DNA of 64,000 nucleotides, from contig OX382273.1 of NCBI GenBank assembly GCA_947507595.1, positions 11,963,880-12,027,879 on the forward strand, written 5' to 3'. Shown piece after piece: positions 21,564-32,321 of the stretch. The translations under genes were made by a program, and so were the position numbers. The stretch is from Pyralis farinalis (taxonomy: Eukaryota; Arthropoda; Insecta; Lepidoptera; Pyralidae). The notes under the pieces are model-generated. The model was not told the origin of the DNA. It ran no database searches and saw only the letters and a list, made by a program, of their open reading frames with translations. Position 1 is the first letter of the stretch, and each line of letters opens with the position of its first letter.

Positions 21564-22076
21564 AAAGTTCTAATGCAAAAGAACAAATTCTCTTGATTAT
21601 AATGGTAATGTATATATACTGCTTATGATACAGTCGATCAGGGTAACTTAAGCCTTCAATATAAAATTGGCCCAAAATTTCAAATGCATATTATAGATTT
21701 TTTTTTGCTATGATTTTATGTATTTCAAACTAGATTTGTAAACATCGATTCTAATATATCTTCGTAAATGCTCAGATTCTGCCAAATAATTGACATCTAT
21801 CATTGTTGAGACGTCAGTTGCTTTTTTCTGTGGTGTGAATAGAGCGGTTTGTTACGAAAGCGCCAAAAAGTTGTCTGCTGTGTTGTCATTTGAATACTTA
21901 AGGAGGCAAGTGTTATTTTAAAGTGTCTCATATGTGTCTATCTATTATTTCTTTCAAAAATTACGAGAGTTAATTAGCTAATTCCCATGATATTGCCATA
22001 AATATTGAACAGGTAAATTATTACCGGTGAATAAGGGTAACTTGAGCCCGGGCCAAAGTTCAAAATTCTCAAAATA
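21564..22076. other. Non-coding with a repeated motif
   Basis: GGGTAACTTAAGCC at 21644 and GGGTAACTTGAGCC near 22036 are each followed by a GGCC(C/A)AAA block. Function unknown. Confidence 0.4.
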
Positions 22077-22397
22077 TTGAGAGGATATATATTCGATAAG
22101 TGTGACGAAAGGGCAGAGGAAGGAGACATAACACATGAAGAAGAATGTGGTTTGGATATAGCACAGGAGGATTTTTTTTCTATAGAGACATACGAAGTAC
22201 ATGACGGTAGACTGGAACTTCAGATGATTAGTGATAATGTGATAAAGGCCGTGGCTCAGTTTTGCATAATGAATGATACAAATATCATACGAATGCTGAA
22301 TGACACTAATATTCAAAGAAAGAAAGGTATTTTATCATATAAGACGACTTCCTGGCCATGGAATGGAATGGAAATTTTTCAAAGTTTAACCCCATGA
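22077..22397 (+). CDS. Unclassified acidic open frame, 106 codons
   Basis: I do not recognise this product. It begins with an acidic, Cys-containing stretch (YIFDKCDERAEEGDITHEEE, then CGLDIAQEDFF) and ends in MEIFQSLTP. No signal peptide, membrane segment or known motif is visible. It lies between copies of a GGCCAAAGTT-type motif and could be the remnant of an internal transposon ORF or chance. The overlapping minus-strand frame (21978-22316) is hydrophobic and looks like its complement. Confidence 0.2.
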   Translation: MRGYIFDKCDERAEEGDITHEEECGLDIAQEDFFSIETYEVHDGRLELQMISDNVIKAVAQFCIMNDTNIIRMLNDTNIQRKKGILSYKTTSWPWNGMEIFQSLTP

Positions 22398-23334
22398 TGT
22401 AGATGTAGATTTAGGATTAAATAAAATTTGAATTATTTTGATACTTTTTTCATTGTCTTAGCTATATGGTAAGTCGGTAAATAAGTTAAAAACGCATTGT
22501 TCACCAAAAAAATAAGATTGAATAAAAACTGTGTTGATTTTCCTATGGCAATAATTTATTTACCCATTTTAGTACTAATAAAGGAAACCGAATGTATACA
22601 TAATTATTGTCTATGGCCCTCAGCTGTAGTTTTTATGGTAAATATGCAGGCCAATGTTAGCAAAATGCTTTAAATAAAATAAAATAAGCAAAAACAACCT
22701 AAAATTGGGACCTGGGCCAATCCAAGCCCAACTCACAATCTAACATTGGCCCAGTGGTTAAATGGATTTTTTGAAACTATTTTCCTAGAGATTATTGGTA
22801 AATGAGTAAATTTTTTGGAAGTAGGCTACATAAAGCCACCATAACAAGTGTATCTTTTTGAGTAACGTATTATTTTAAACATTGGTCTAACTTTTTATGT
22901 GCAAACTGGGCCAAAGTTAGCCAGATTGACTGTACCAATAGTAGGACAGCGTCAGTAATGAGTTTATTATCGCACAAACTCGCCGGCTTTCCTGCCGAGA
23001 CGGAATGCTGGAAAAAACGTGAGAAGTGCATCGCTCAAGCGGTTCTGGATCACACCGTTTGAAATAAAACAGCATTCTCTAACGCTATTCATTGTATCCG
23101 ATCCGTACATAAAGATACGAGTCTGTACTGCAGTTTTTAGTAGTAAATAAGCGAAGGACCGAAGATCAGGCTTGCCTCTTGACCAAGTAATGGACTGTAG
23201 GGTTACTATTGACACTAACTTTAATAATACTTCAATTCCAATGTTGAGTTCAATCTCATGTTATTCTATGTTAGAGTACGTAAAGTGCACAAGCCATTAT
23301 TATGACTGTATGTTCGTGTACATATGTCAATGTG
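22398..23334. other. Non-coding with recurring GGGCCAA motif
   Basis: GGGCCAATCCAAGCCC (22707), TTGGCCCAGTGG (22746) and TGGGCCAAAGTTAGCC (22907) recur. No gene supported. Confidence 0.35.
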
Positions 23335-23445
23335 ATGATGTAACAAAGAGAGTTGATCTGAAAGGGAATGTCGGTGTTAAGATAAAAGAAGGCATGCTAC
23401 TTTGTTTCGGATATGTAGAAAGAATGCAGGATGAAAAAATGACAA
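23335..23445 (+). pseudogene. RTE reverse transcriptase C-terminal fragment
   Basis: Encodes RVDLKGNVGVKIKEGMLLCF, then GYVERMQDEKMT. It aligns by eye with the WFGHVERM-type segment near the RTE C-terminus and with 9170-9230 of this window (GTCGGTGTTAA...GCAGGATGAAA...ATGA). It is cut on both sides. Confidence 0.6.
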
Positions 23446-23448
23446 ACA

Positions 23449-23506
23449 GACATGTTCATGCACACAAATGTTTAAACTACTGTACCACCGAGCTCGTCAA
23501 ATTGTA
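23449..23506 (-). mobile_element. SINE head fragment (S1/S2 type)
   Basis: ACAGACATGTTCATGCACAC, AAATGTTTAA and ACCACCGAGCTCGTCAAATT. It is the complement of the tRNA-like head with the B-box region deleted, directly abutting the RTE fragment. Confidence 0.65.
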
Positions 23507-25376
23507 TTATTTATGATGATACGTGGGCTTGCGTTTTATGTTTTATTTTAGTCTTTCCATTGTCCTTTTATAATTAGTATTTCCAGAGTAATAAAAAATA
23601 TTATGCCATTTAGTGAACACGGTCCATTAAAATCGTCGGCACGGCTTCTCGTTCGTATTTGCTTCTTTTCAATTACAATAATTATAGGTTCAGGCAATAG
23701 CGTTAACATGTCTCTAAATGACTTCTGAAATATCCATTTAGTTTCATAATTGTAAGTGGTTTATTATTTTGATTACAGAGTACCATAGAACGAATGTACG
23801 GAAGCTTTATCCCAACTCAACTCGAATTGCATTTTTTGTTACTTCATTCTATGTATAAAAAAAACATTTAATGCCGTTTGTAAAGTCTAACGGTCACTCA
23901 AGTACTAAAAAACTAAACATGTAAGTAATAAATATGTTTAATTGTTAGATAATAATATTAAATAATTGTTGGATAAACTCTCTTCTTCCATATAATACAA
24001 AAATAAATAACAAAAGTTTTTAAATAAAATTACCTAAACTGTGGTTATGTTATATATTAAAATCTATAGCCTACGTGTAAGACTTTAAAAGAGAGGACAT
24101 CCACGCCACTGGGTGTATGATGCTGTATTTAGTGATATACGTTTATAACCTGGTAGGTTCCGACTCATACTACAAACTGTGGATTTGGATTTTGATTTCA
24201 TGATCGATAATAAACAACAGATCTTCTAAATTAACATATGAATTATTGTTTACCCTCGAAATATGTAAGATTCTAGCATAAATTAAAAAAATCCAACTCC
24301 ATACCCTTACTGATATTTAATTTATAGCTACGTGAAAATTGACAAATGGCTATTACCATTTATACAATTATCAATTTCATCAAATTTAGATGAATCAAAA
24401 ATTGTGTGATGTATATTTTATCCACATATTGTAAGTATATAGATAAATTTTTAAAACCCGGCTATTTTGCATAAATGCAATATTGTCGAGTAAAAGAAAT
24501 GTTGAGTTGGGTCGCGACCTACGGAACTACTTATAAAACAATCACATAACATTAGTGCTTCGTGATAGACGCAATTTAAAACTATTACTAGGAACTGGAA
24601 CGGTGTCCCAAACTGGGACAGTTGCATTTGACAAATTGTAGGTATATTTACGATTTGGTGTATCTATTGTGTGAACATTTGTAAAGTGAAGAGAAATTTT
24701 AGCGACGACAAAACGACATCTAGAATGTTACTGGCACACTTACGAATTTATGTAATTGCATCTCAAATCCAAACAATATTATTTCTAGATACAAGATGGA
24801 CTAAAGCAAATCATATTGTCAATGATGCATTGATATCATGTTGTACAGCAGCTGTCGGGTACCAAATTCCCTTTGCTAATCCGGGCTTCAGCTAAAACAT
24901 TCGAAGTAGGTCATTGCAATTCTATTGTCTTACTCGATACTACCTAACCTGAAACGTTAATTAGGATTTAGAACTGCCTTCCGAAACACACAATCAAGCC
25001 AATTATTCTATTTTGAAGCCACGCTACAAATAGGCCTGTAGGGTCATTGTGCTAGTGTCCTATTGCCCAGAATCGCACTTAGTAACTAATTGGCTGCGTC
25101 CCGATACGACACTGTCAAACTGTGATAATTGGCGAAAAATATATGAATATATAGTTAGATTAAACAAAAATAATTAATTGTTAAACTATCCATGTAAGAT
25201 GTATGAGTTTGCTAAGTCTAGGTCTTTGCAATGGAGCTACGTGCACAGGCGGTTCCGTTGCATAGAAAATCTCTGTTATTTTTCCATGAATGGAAAAGAA
25301 TATGGAAAAGGTGTAAACATTAATAAAAAGAACTAAAATTTTACATGTTTGTCTTGAAGAGATTGCAGTGTGTTGT
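23507..25376. other. Non-coding, AT-rich
   Basis: No gene supported. The 74-codon frame at 24671-24895 has no recognisable motif. A TCCCAAACTGGGACA dyad lies near 24606. Confidence 0.4.
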
Positions 25377-25817
25377 TTAGGCTTCCGTACCCAAAGGGTA
25401 ACGAGCCCTATTACTGAGACTCCGTTGTCCGCCGTCCGTCCGCCCGTCTGTCACCAGGCTGTATCTCATGAACCGTGATAGTTAGACAGTTGAAATTTTC
25501 ACAGATGATGTATTTCTGTTGTCGCTATAACAACAAATACTAAAAAACAGAATAAAATAAATATTTAAGGGGGCTCCCATACAACAAACGTGATTTTTTT
25601 GCTCGTTTTTGCTCGATATTAATAACGGCAACAGGTAGACGCTTGAAATATTCACAGAATGTTTAGTTATATATTCACTTTAAAAATAAATAATTAAATT
25701 AAAGTAAAACAAATATTTAAGGGGGGCTTCCATACAAAAAACGTGTTTTTTTTTTGCAGTTTTTATAGATAATGGTACGGAACCCTTGGTGCGCGAGTCC
25801 GACTCGCACATGGCCGA
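25377..25817 (-). mobile_element. Family H repeat, long variant
   Basis: Antisense copy. The plus strand starts TTTAGGCTTCCGTACCCAAA, contains CCAGGCTGTATCTCATGAAC, and ends GCGCGAGTCCGACTCGCACA then TGGCCGA. At 441 bp it is longer than the other copies (294-330 bp). The GGGGGCTCCCATACAAC-type block occurs twice (about 25567 and 25723), so it holds an extra internal unit. Its GGAC-type microsatellite is degenerate. Confidence 0.85.
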
Positions 25818-26055
25818 TTATTTTTTATACATCTAGATTGGCGCGGTCACCGCAGCCTATTGACGCTTGAAACACCATGGGGATTTTACTCGCGCGCTGC
25901 CAATCTTGTGACCTAAGGCTGTTTCGTCACGGTATCCAGCAATTTCTCTGCCATATTTCACCCCTCAAACCGGAACACAGCTATATAATATAGCTGCTTG
26001 GCAGTAAACATAGATGAGACAGAGGTACCAGACGACTCTTGTACAAAATCTCCCT
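25818..26055 (-). mobile_element. SINE-tail and LINE-derived repeat fragment
   Basis: TTTTTTATACATCTAGATTG and GGTCACCGCAGCCTATTGAC resemble the complement of an S1-type tail. CTGCTTGGCAGTAAACATAG, then GACAGAGGTACCAGACGA, resemble a common lepidopteran LINE 3' segment known to me. Boundaries are approximate. Confidence 0.5.
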
Positions 26056-26232
26056 TTGGTCTTTTTACACTTTGAACTTTGTACCTTTCTTATCTCGTAC
26101 TTTTATTAAAAATTATTAATGTACTCGTAGTATTTTGATGTTTTATGGGATACAATATAGAATATTGTATTGTAAAATTCTCATTAAAATACTGAAATCC
26201 TAAAGATCACTCTTGTTAGGTATAACTTAGAA
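26056..26232. other. Non-coding
   Basis: Nothing recognised. Confidence 0.35.
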
Positions 26233-26330
26233 TAGGGCTAGAACGTCGAATGAGTGGTTAGCAATAGCTGCTTTAACAACTAAGCTCGGGTTCGATTTCC
26301 ACACAGGATATTTATATTCATATGAGTATA
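26233..26330 (+). mobile_element. Degenerate tRNA-like SINE head
   Basis: GAATGAGTGGTTAGCAATAG, GCTTTAACAACTAAGC and CGGGTTCGATTTCCACACAG keep an A-box and B-box order. No body or tail can be recognised downstream. Confidence 0.5.
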
Positions 26331-26644
26331 ATCAGTTATTTGGCTACAACAAGTACCTACACGCTAGTGGTTTGTAGATGGATTTTGATGTTATACAATC
26401 GCTTTTTTAAGCATTAGTGATGAGTTTGATATATTACTATTAACTACAAATATAACAATGATTAAGCTTCAAAATAAAAAATAATTTGAAAAAATTAGAC
26501 GGATATTATGATGAATTACAAACATTTTAGCTAATTAAGAGCATGCAAGTGAAATATATCAAATGATAATGAGATCACACCATAATAAATAAAGAAAATT
26601 TAATGTCATGATAGTAATGTCAAAAATGAATATGGGTGTTTTCT
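26331..26644. other. Non-coding
   Basis: Nothing recognised. Confidence 0.35.
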
Positions 26645-26890
26645 AGAGAGGTAGGCTGCCAAAGCAGCTCGACTGGTGAAGTATCTCCACCTCACAACCG
26701 CAGCCAAATTACAACTCCCTGCAGGAAATTGTTATGTTCCTGCGTATAAGTGAGGTTACCAGTAAGCTCTTAAGGAATTAGCAGCAGCGATGGCAACAAG
26801 CGAGCGATACTTCGTATTGCACATATTCATAGGCTACGGTCGCCACATTACATTAGATAAATCGTATGTTTGTATAGGTATACAAAAAAA
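26645..26890 (+). mobile_element. S1 SINE body, degenerate
   Basis: AGAGAGGTAGGCTGCCAAAG, GTATCTCCACCTCACAACCG, CAAATTACAACTCCCTGCAG and GCTCTTAAGGAATTAGCAGC, with an A-rich end. Confidence 0.8.
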
Positions 26891-27166
26891 AGTATTGCCA
26901 GGATATATGTACACTAACTAATCGTGCGACCCGACCTAAGTGGCACCAATCAAGCAAGCGTATGTCGTGGAACAAACCCAGCAATTGTGTTTACGTTGTA
27001 GACTCGTGATCTTAGATTTGGACGCCCCACATTCGACCAAGGAATGCTAGGTTTACATTAACGTTCGAAATATGGATAAGATTTGAAGAATTTAATTTTA
27101 CTTTGACATAAAGTGAGCAAAGGAGTTGAACATTATAAAGAATAGTACTACGAGTATTTTCTATTT

Positions 27167-27267
27167 ATATCTTCATGCCAGATCTGTTGCGGGGTAGGCA
27201 GAGAGAACCGAGCGCCATAAGATGCGGTCCTTACACACCTCGCTGGCTTCTTTAACATTCATAGTAT
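27167..27267 (-). mobile_element. RTE LINE 3' end, about 100 bp
   Basis: ATATCTTCATGCCAGATCTG, GCGGGGTAGGCAGAGAGAAC, CGAGCGCCATAAGATGCGGT and CTTCTTTAACATTCATAG; antisense of the RTE tail with little divergence. Confidence 0.85.
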
Positions 27268-28115
27268 GGTTTTCGTGTTATATTATTCTGACGAAGCCAG
27301 TAGGAGCGCATGGCTAATTATATTTTATCTAAAAACTTTCGACGAAATAATAATCCTTATTAAAATAGAAAATTGCCCTTTTATGTCTACCTCAATTCTA
27401 CGCCGTAAAAGAAACTTATTATTAGGCAACGAAGGTTTTTTAACATTTTTATTTCGAAACCTACGTAATATGTGAAACGAAATCACTTCAAGACCAGGAA
27501 TAATTTTAATTTTATGCCTTTACGCCGAATACGTACCTAAATGAAGTTCTAAAGAAGACTTTCTTCTTATTAAGAAATCTTCGAGGAATCATTATGAATA
27601 AAAATAATAATTATATAATGCTCTAGGTTCGCAGAACAAATTAGCAGTTGAAAAATTGTATTCAAAGGAGTTTTCTTTAGAATAATATTTTTTAGTACGA
27701 GTATATATCATTTTCAATACTCTTTAAGGATTTGCTATACTTTGCGAAACCTTTTTCTTGTACTTGATTTATAAATAAAAAAAATGGGTGCGTGTACTTA
27801 TGTACCCGCGTGAGAAGTTATACTTCTTTGGCATCATTAAATAAATATTTAACATTAATAATTTAATAATATTTAGTATTAATTATATTAAATAATAATA
27901 TTTTAATTTATAAGAAGGGTTATTGGAGTAAAATTAAAAAACGTCTTTCAAGTAGTAAATTTGTTATACATTTTTAACTATAGCGCCACCTACCGGTAAT
28001 ACCGTGAAACATTTAACAGCTTCAACCTGTTACTTTTGTGTTACAGTGATGCGCGCGCATCTTAAAATTTCACTCTCATCATTTTTTCACGCGTAAGGAA
28101 GTAAAAAGGAAGTAC
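27268..28115. other. Non-coding, AT-rich
   Basis: A 69-codon plus-strand frame at 27266-27475 has no motif. AT-rich simple sequence at 27836-27910. Confidence 0.4.
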
Positions 28116-28159
28116 TCCTGTAAGGATACTGCAAAAGCTAGAGCAGTATCCTTACAGGA
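28116..28159. repeat. Perfect 17-bp palindrome, 10-nt loop
   Basis: TCCTGTAAGGATACTGC at 28116-28132 is exactly complementary to GCAGTATCCTTACAGGA at 28143-28159. Confidence 0.95.
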
Positions 28160-28560
28160 AGGATTAATTTATTGTTAGTCTATTTGTAGGTAGATTTTAT
28201 CTTTAGAACGACTCAACTTGTCATATTGAAATTTATACAATGTAGTGTCTAACAAAATTAACTCAAAATACTTTGCTGGGGTAAAGGTACCTATTAAAAA
28301 TATTCATTATATAAATTACCCTTATATAAAGAGGCTGACGCTCAGCTGACTGTTGGTTGCTGGACATTGACCTGTTGAGACATATTTGCTTACATAATTT
28401 TGTATTTTTAGTGTACAACATATAATTATATTAACCCGGCAATTTTTGTCTATTTAGTATATTTACACCGTGTATACTAAGTCCTATCTATAGCTACTTC
28501 ACACATACTACAAAAATTCAAATTTGTAATTCAATTTAATAAATTGAATTTAATAGAATA
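28160..28560. other. Non-coding
   Basis: Nothing recognised. Confidence 0.35.
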
Positions 28561-28912
28561 TTTTTTTTTATACTTTGTCGGGAGGCATACAAGCATACGG
28601 CCCACCTGATGTAAAGTGGTTACCGTAGCCTATTGACGATTGTAATATATTAAGTATTACTCGCGCGATGCCTTCTCTGCTGCTTACAAGCAAATCCTTA
28701 GGAGCACACGCAGGAACACAACAACCTTCTAGGGAGTTGTTATTTGGCTGCGGTTTTCTGTGAGGCGGAGCCACTTCCCCAGACGGTCTGCTTTGATGCG
28801 CCCTACCTATCTTACAAAAATCCAGACCAAGACAAACGTACATGTTCATGCACACAAATGTTTGTCTTGTGTGGAAATCAAACCCACGAGCGTCGATGTC
28901 AAAGTCGCGATA
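28561..28912 (-). mobile_element. S1 SINE, near full length with head
   Basis: The plus strand runs from the tail (TTTTTTTATACTTTGTCGGG) through GTGAGGCGGAGCCACTTCC and CTTTGATGCGCCCTACCTAT. It continues to the head GACAAACGTACATGTTCATG and AATCAAACCCACGAGCG, the last being the B-box complement. The A box is lost just after GTCAAAGTCGCGA. Confidence 0.9.
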
Positions 28913-29631
28913 TAAACCTTTAAATTTGGCATGAAGATGTTGGTGGTATGAAGATTCCTTAGTTTTATAACTTTAACAAAACGCCACAGAAATCCCAGGT
29001 TGTGAATTCTACTCACACTAGCACGGTTTTCTTACAGCCTGACCGAGCTGAAATGGTTACCGCAGCTTATGGACACTGCAAGTTGCAACACATTGAATAT
29101 CGTTTTTTTGTCTTTTCGGGTCTGTTTCGAACCGTAATAAGTAAAGACTTTAAATTTTCATAGTATGTTCTTACTTTAATGTTTCATAGTACACAAATAA
29201 AGTCGAAAATTTAATAGGGTGGGTATTAAATTGAACGGCAATAAAAACATGTTATTTGTGTGGGAATACAAGAAACATGTTTTTTCGCCGTTTTTTATAC
29301 GGTGGTATGGAGCACTTTGTATGCTAGGCCGACTCGCCCTTGGCTTGGCTTCGACTGCAGCCAGCAGTTGTAAATCAAAATTGTATCTTTTTTAATCGAC
29401 TACAGTTGAGTGCACGCCGATATTTCACTTACAATAACATTTTGTTATTTATACCGTCTTTTTACCGTACATAATAGAAATTATAATCCCACTTTCAGTG
29501 TCAAGCATGATCTGCTGTTAGCTGTACCACAAAACTGAAACGAAGCGACGACACACAATACAATTTCCCACCGGCCATCTGGTATAGGAACCGCATGTAT
29601 CTGCCTCCGTTGCTACGCGGGCTGTCCTGTA
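28913..29631. other. Non-coding
   Basis: 29036-29096 (GAAATGGTTACCGCAGCTTA) resembles a generic repeat tail. Nothing else recognised. Confidence 0.35.
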
Positions 29632-29776
29632 GGCGTATTCACATTGCCCTGAAACACTATTTAAAATCGGAAATGAAAAGATTTTACGAATGAAAAGAAA
29701 ATGTACGGAATTTGAGCAAAAAAATATCGATTTCGTATCGAATATGGCTTCCCCAGGCAATGTGAATACTCCCACT
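29632..29776. mobile_element. Hairpin MITE related to 63182-63325
   Basis: GTATTCACATTGCC near 29634 is mirrored by GGCAATGTGAATAC near 29757-29770. The inner parts of the arms are also partly complementary (ATCGGAAATG and CGATTTCGTAT). The outer arm motif is shared with the element at 63.2 kb. Confidence 0.65.
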
Positions 29777-30369
29777 GGTCTGGGACATGTGTTTCGCTTC
29801 TCCACGAGGAATTCTTAGGCGATATAGATTAGTCGTTATTAGTGGTTAGAATGAATATTACGCCACAAAGTATGAGCAACCATAGCAGCGACGACATGCA
29901 TCCACTTCGTACGGTAGTGGGCGGGTGCCGACAGGCGATAGTTCACATGAACGAATTGGTGGCGGAAGCAAACAGCAGGTAAAGTAAGTTAGGCAAAATT
30001 TCAACTAAAGTATTCAGTGTCATTCTTCTAACTTGGAAGTAACTGTTCGTAATATAATATCTATTAAATTAAACCCTGAAATCGACTTCTTTGAGCTCGA
30101 CGCTCATTCAAATCATGGCTTTGATATTAACTGAATAAGTTATTAGTTTATCTGATATAACTTTGGCGAAGATTTCAAAGGAGCGTTTTTCTTCAAACCT
30201 TCACTAAAATTATATTCTATGATCATACTCATCATGTATCAATTCAATGAAAAATTAAATGAAAAAAACAATACCCAGTCGCATCACAAATAAAACATTG
30301 ACATAAGAATGCCTCATAATAAATAATAATTTTAAAATATTTTATTATATATATATAATTAACCATAAC
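29777..30369. other. Non-coding
   Basis: Nothing recognised. Confidence 0.35.
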
Positions 30370-30478
30370 ATAGTAACGCCATTTACAAAATGTTATTGAG
30401 CATACTAAAAAAGCATACGCGTCCAATCTAAGATGGTTTTGAAACTATTTAAAAACCAGAAAGTACTTCTGCTAGCGA
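30370..30478 (+). repeat. Local duplication, copy 1 (uninterrupted)
   Basis: TAGTAACGCCATTTACAAAA, GAGCATACTAAAAAAGCATA, CGCGTCCAATCTAAGATGG and AAAAACCAGAAAGTACTTCT form one block. The second copy occurs as 30544-30582 plus 30849-30912. Confidence 0.9.
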
Positions 30479-30543
30479 ATGCCATAAAGAATTATACTAT
30501 TAAGGAGTCTTAATAGCAAAATTACACTTTATGACATTCAAAC

Positions 30544-30912
30544 TAGTAACGCCATTTACACAATGTTATTGATCATACTAAATCACTTGAGAATGCGCAA
30601 GCTTGCATTGCCAGAGGAACACCTGGCTCGTCAATTATATAACAATTCAATTTTTTTTTTTATTTTAAATTGGTCGGCCATTTTGACCATGTTCCTTAAG
30701 AGATAGGAACGGTGTTCTTGAACATTCCTATTCTACTTTTTTATGCTGAATCCGAATCTGATGTCAAAATTCGAATATTCGAAAAAAACGCACACACAGA
30801 CAAACGCACAGACAAACATATAGATTTCATATAGGAACGGTGTTCCTGAAAAGCATGCGCGTCCAATCTAAGATGGTTTTGAAACAATTCAAAAACCAGA
30901 AAGTTCTCCTAG
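30544..30912 (+). repeat. Local duplication, copy 2, split by a 266-bp insertion
   Basis: TAGTAACGCCATTTACACAA to CATACTAAA (30544-30582) matches the first half of copy 1. AAAAGCATGCGCGTCCAATC onward (30849-30912) matches the second half. The 30583-30848 insert carries two copies of a GGAACGGTGTTC(T/C)TGAA motif (30708 and 30836). Insert family unknown. Confidence 0.85.
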
Positions 30913-31461
30913 CGTTTAAATATTAGGTAGAAGCATATCCATTTCAATCTTCGTACATGAACGATAACAAACGCGCACCGGATCCAATCAAATTTTCTAC
31001 GGTACATATTTCACAACACATTTGTCAAGACCACTGACTCTCAGTAATTACTCATCATGCCCAACAAATTGATATTATAACCAGCAATGTTAGAAAGTGG
31101 TCATTTTAATATCAACCGACCCACTTCAGCCATTGAAAAGTGATAGGAAGATCATTCACGAATCTTGTATAATAAAATGATCGTGACATATAGAACAATG
31201 GTAAATTGGTTCTCCATTGCATGGATCATGTTGTGAATACACGTAGATTGATCTTTTCAATACGCCACCGATTTGTCCATAAGAATAAACATTTTGTTAG
31301 CGACGTTCAACTTTACCCGACGATCCATTAAAAAAAAACTATAGTCAGTTGGTTCGTTTGGAACAAACAACAATTTGAGTTCCATTCGGCACAAAAGTTA
31401 TCGGTTAAGTTGGTTGGAATGGAAATTTCATCGAATTAATAACTCGATAACAATAAATCTA
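30913..31461. other. Non-coding
   Basis: Nothing recognised. Confidence 0.35.
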
Positions 31462-31692
31462 AGATAGGAAGTACGAATTAAATCAGTCCGTATGGGTAAG
31501 TACCTCCCACCTTACAGAAAACCACAGCCAAATAACAACTCCCAGGAGGCTTAGTGAGGTTATATTAAGCTTATAAGGAGTTGCTGTGTAATGCACGAAA
31601 CATCAACAGTGGTAATGCGCGAGAGATACTCCCTGTATTCTAAGCGTTCATAGATTACGATAACCACTTTACAACAGGCTTACATGAGCAAT
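31462..31692 (+). mobile_element. S1 SINE body, degenerate
   Basis: AGATAGGAAGTACGAATTAA, GTACCTCCCACCTTACAGAA, AACCACAGCCAAATAACAAC and TAAGGAGTTGCTGTGTAATG, to ACCACTTTACAACAGGC. Confidence 0.75.
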
Positions 31693-31905
31693 GATTGCCC
31701 AGTGGATAATGAACAGGCTTATTTCCTTCCTATCCTATCCTTTTTTCGGCGGGTAGTTTAAAAAAACCAACCATTTTGCATCACTCTTAGTAATTTATTA
31801 TTTAAAAATATTTACACTCACTATTTGTGATTGGATACTGACTTAAATATCCTAAGTCTAACACTTGCATCCACCAGCCATATAAATTTCAAACACATTT
31901 TCACC

Positions 31906-32175
31906 ATGGAACCAACAACGCAGTTGCAGAATAATCTTAGTGAGATGGCAGCACTATTTAAGACTCGGATGGATGATTTTGAGAAAAATCTGCAGCAATC
32001 TTCGTCATCCTCTTCAAATGTACCTCTGACGATTAAAACTGTCTCTGCTGACTACCAGAACTTCAAAACCTTCATATGGAAAGCCATCTCAATATTGAAG
32101 CAACAAATGGAGCTAATAGCGGCCAGTTTAGATCGCCAAGAAACACACAATCGCAGAAAGGTAATAAATAAATAA
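31906..32175 (+). CDS. Possible LINE ORF1 N-terminal fragment, 89 codons
   Basis: The start chosen is the ATG at 31906 in a CACCATGG context; the same frame is open 25 codons further upstream. The product begins MEPTTQLQNNLSEMAALFKT, then RMDDFEKNLQQSSSSSS, a run of six serines and an amphipathic SADYQNFKTFIWKAISILKQ, QMELIAASLDRQETHNRRK segment likely to form a coiled coil. I recall lepidopteran LINE-associated ORF1-like proteins that start this way and continue past an RRK motif. Here the frame ends seven residues later, just after AAAG/GTAATAAAT, which also looks like a splice donor. A SINE fragment begins within 10 bp. A 5' exon of a host gene remains possible. Confidence 0.4.
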   Translation: MEPTTQLQNNLSEMAALFKTRMDDFEKNLQQSSSSSSNVPLTIKTVSADYQNFKTFIWKAISILKQQMELIAASLDRQETHNRRKVINK

Positions 32176-32182
32176 TAAAAGT

Positions 32183-32264
32183 AAGGCAAGCATTCATAAT
32201 TACTTTACATTAGGCGGGTCGTATGCTTGTAAGCCTCCCGACATTGTGTACGTATATAAAAAAA
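32183..32264 (+). mobile_element. S1 SINE 3' end only
   Basis: GCATTCATAATTACTTTACA, TTAGGCGGGTCGTATGCTTG and AAGCCTCCCGACATTGTGTA, then TATAAAAAAA. Confidence 0.8.
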
Positions 32265-32290
32265 GTTCTCCATGTTCATTCTTCACTAGG

Positions 32291-32321
32291 CCTGGTGGAA
32301 GTAATATTTACTTCCACCAGG
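32291..32321. repeat. Perfect 14-bp palindrome, 3-nt loop
   Basis: CCTGGTGGAAGTAA (32291-32304) and TTACTTCCACCAGG (32308-32321) with an imperfect outward extension (CTAGG / GGCTAG). Confidence 0.95.

Noticed and set aside
21978..22316. Hydrophobic 112-codon minus-strand protein
   Set aside because: It is the complement of the acidic frame at 22077-22397 and shows no start context or motif.
30370..30912. CRISPR-like spaced repeats
   Set aside because: Only two copies, unequal spacing, and a clear explanation as a duplication with an insertion; the organism is a eukaryote.
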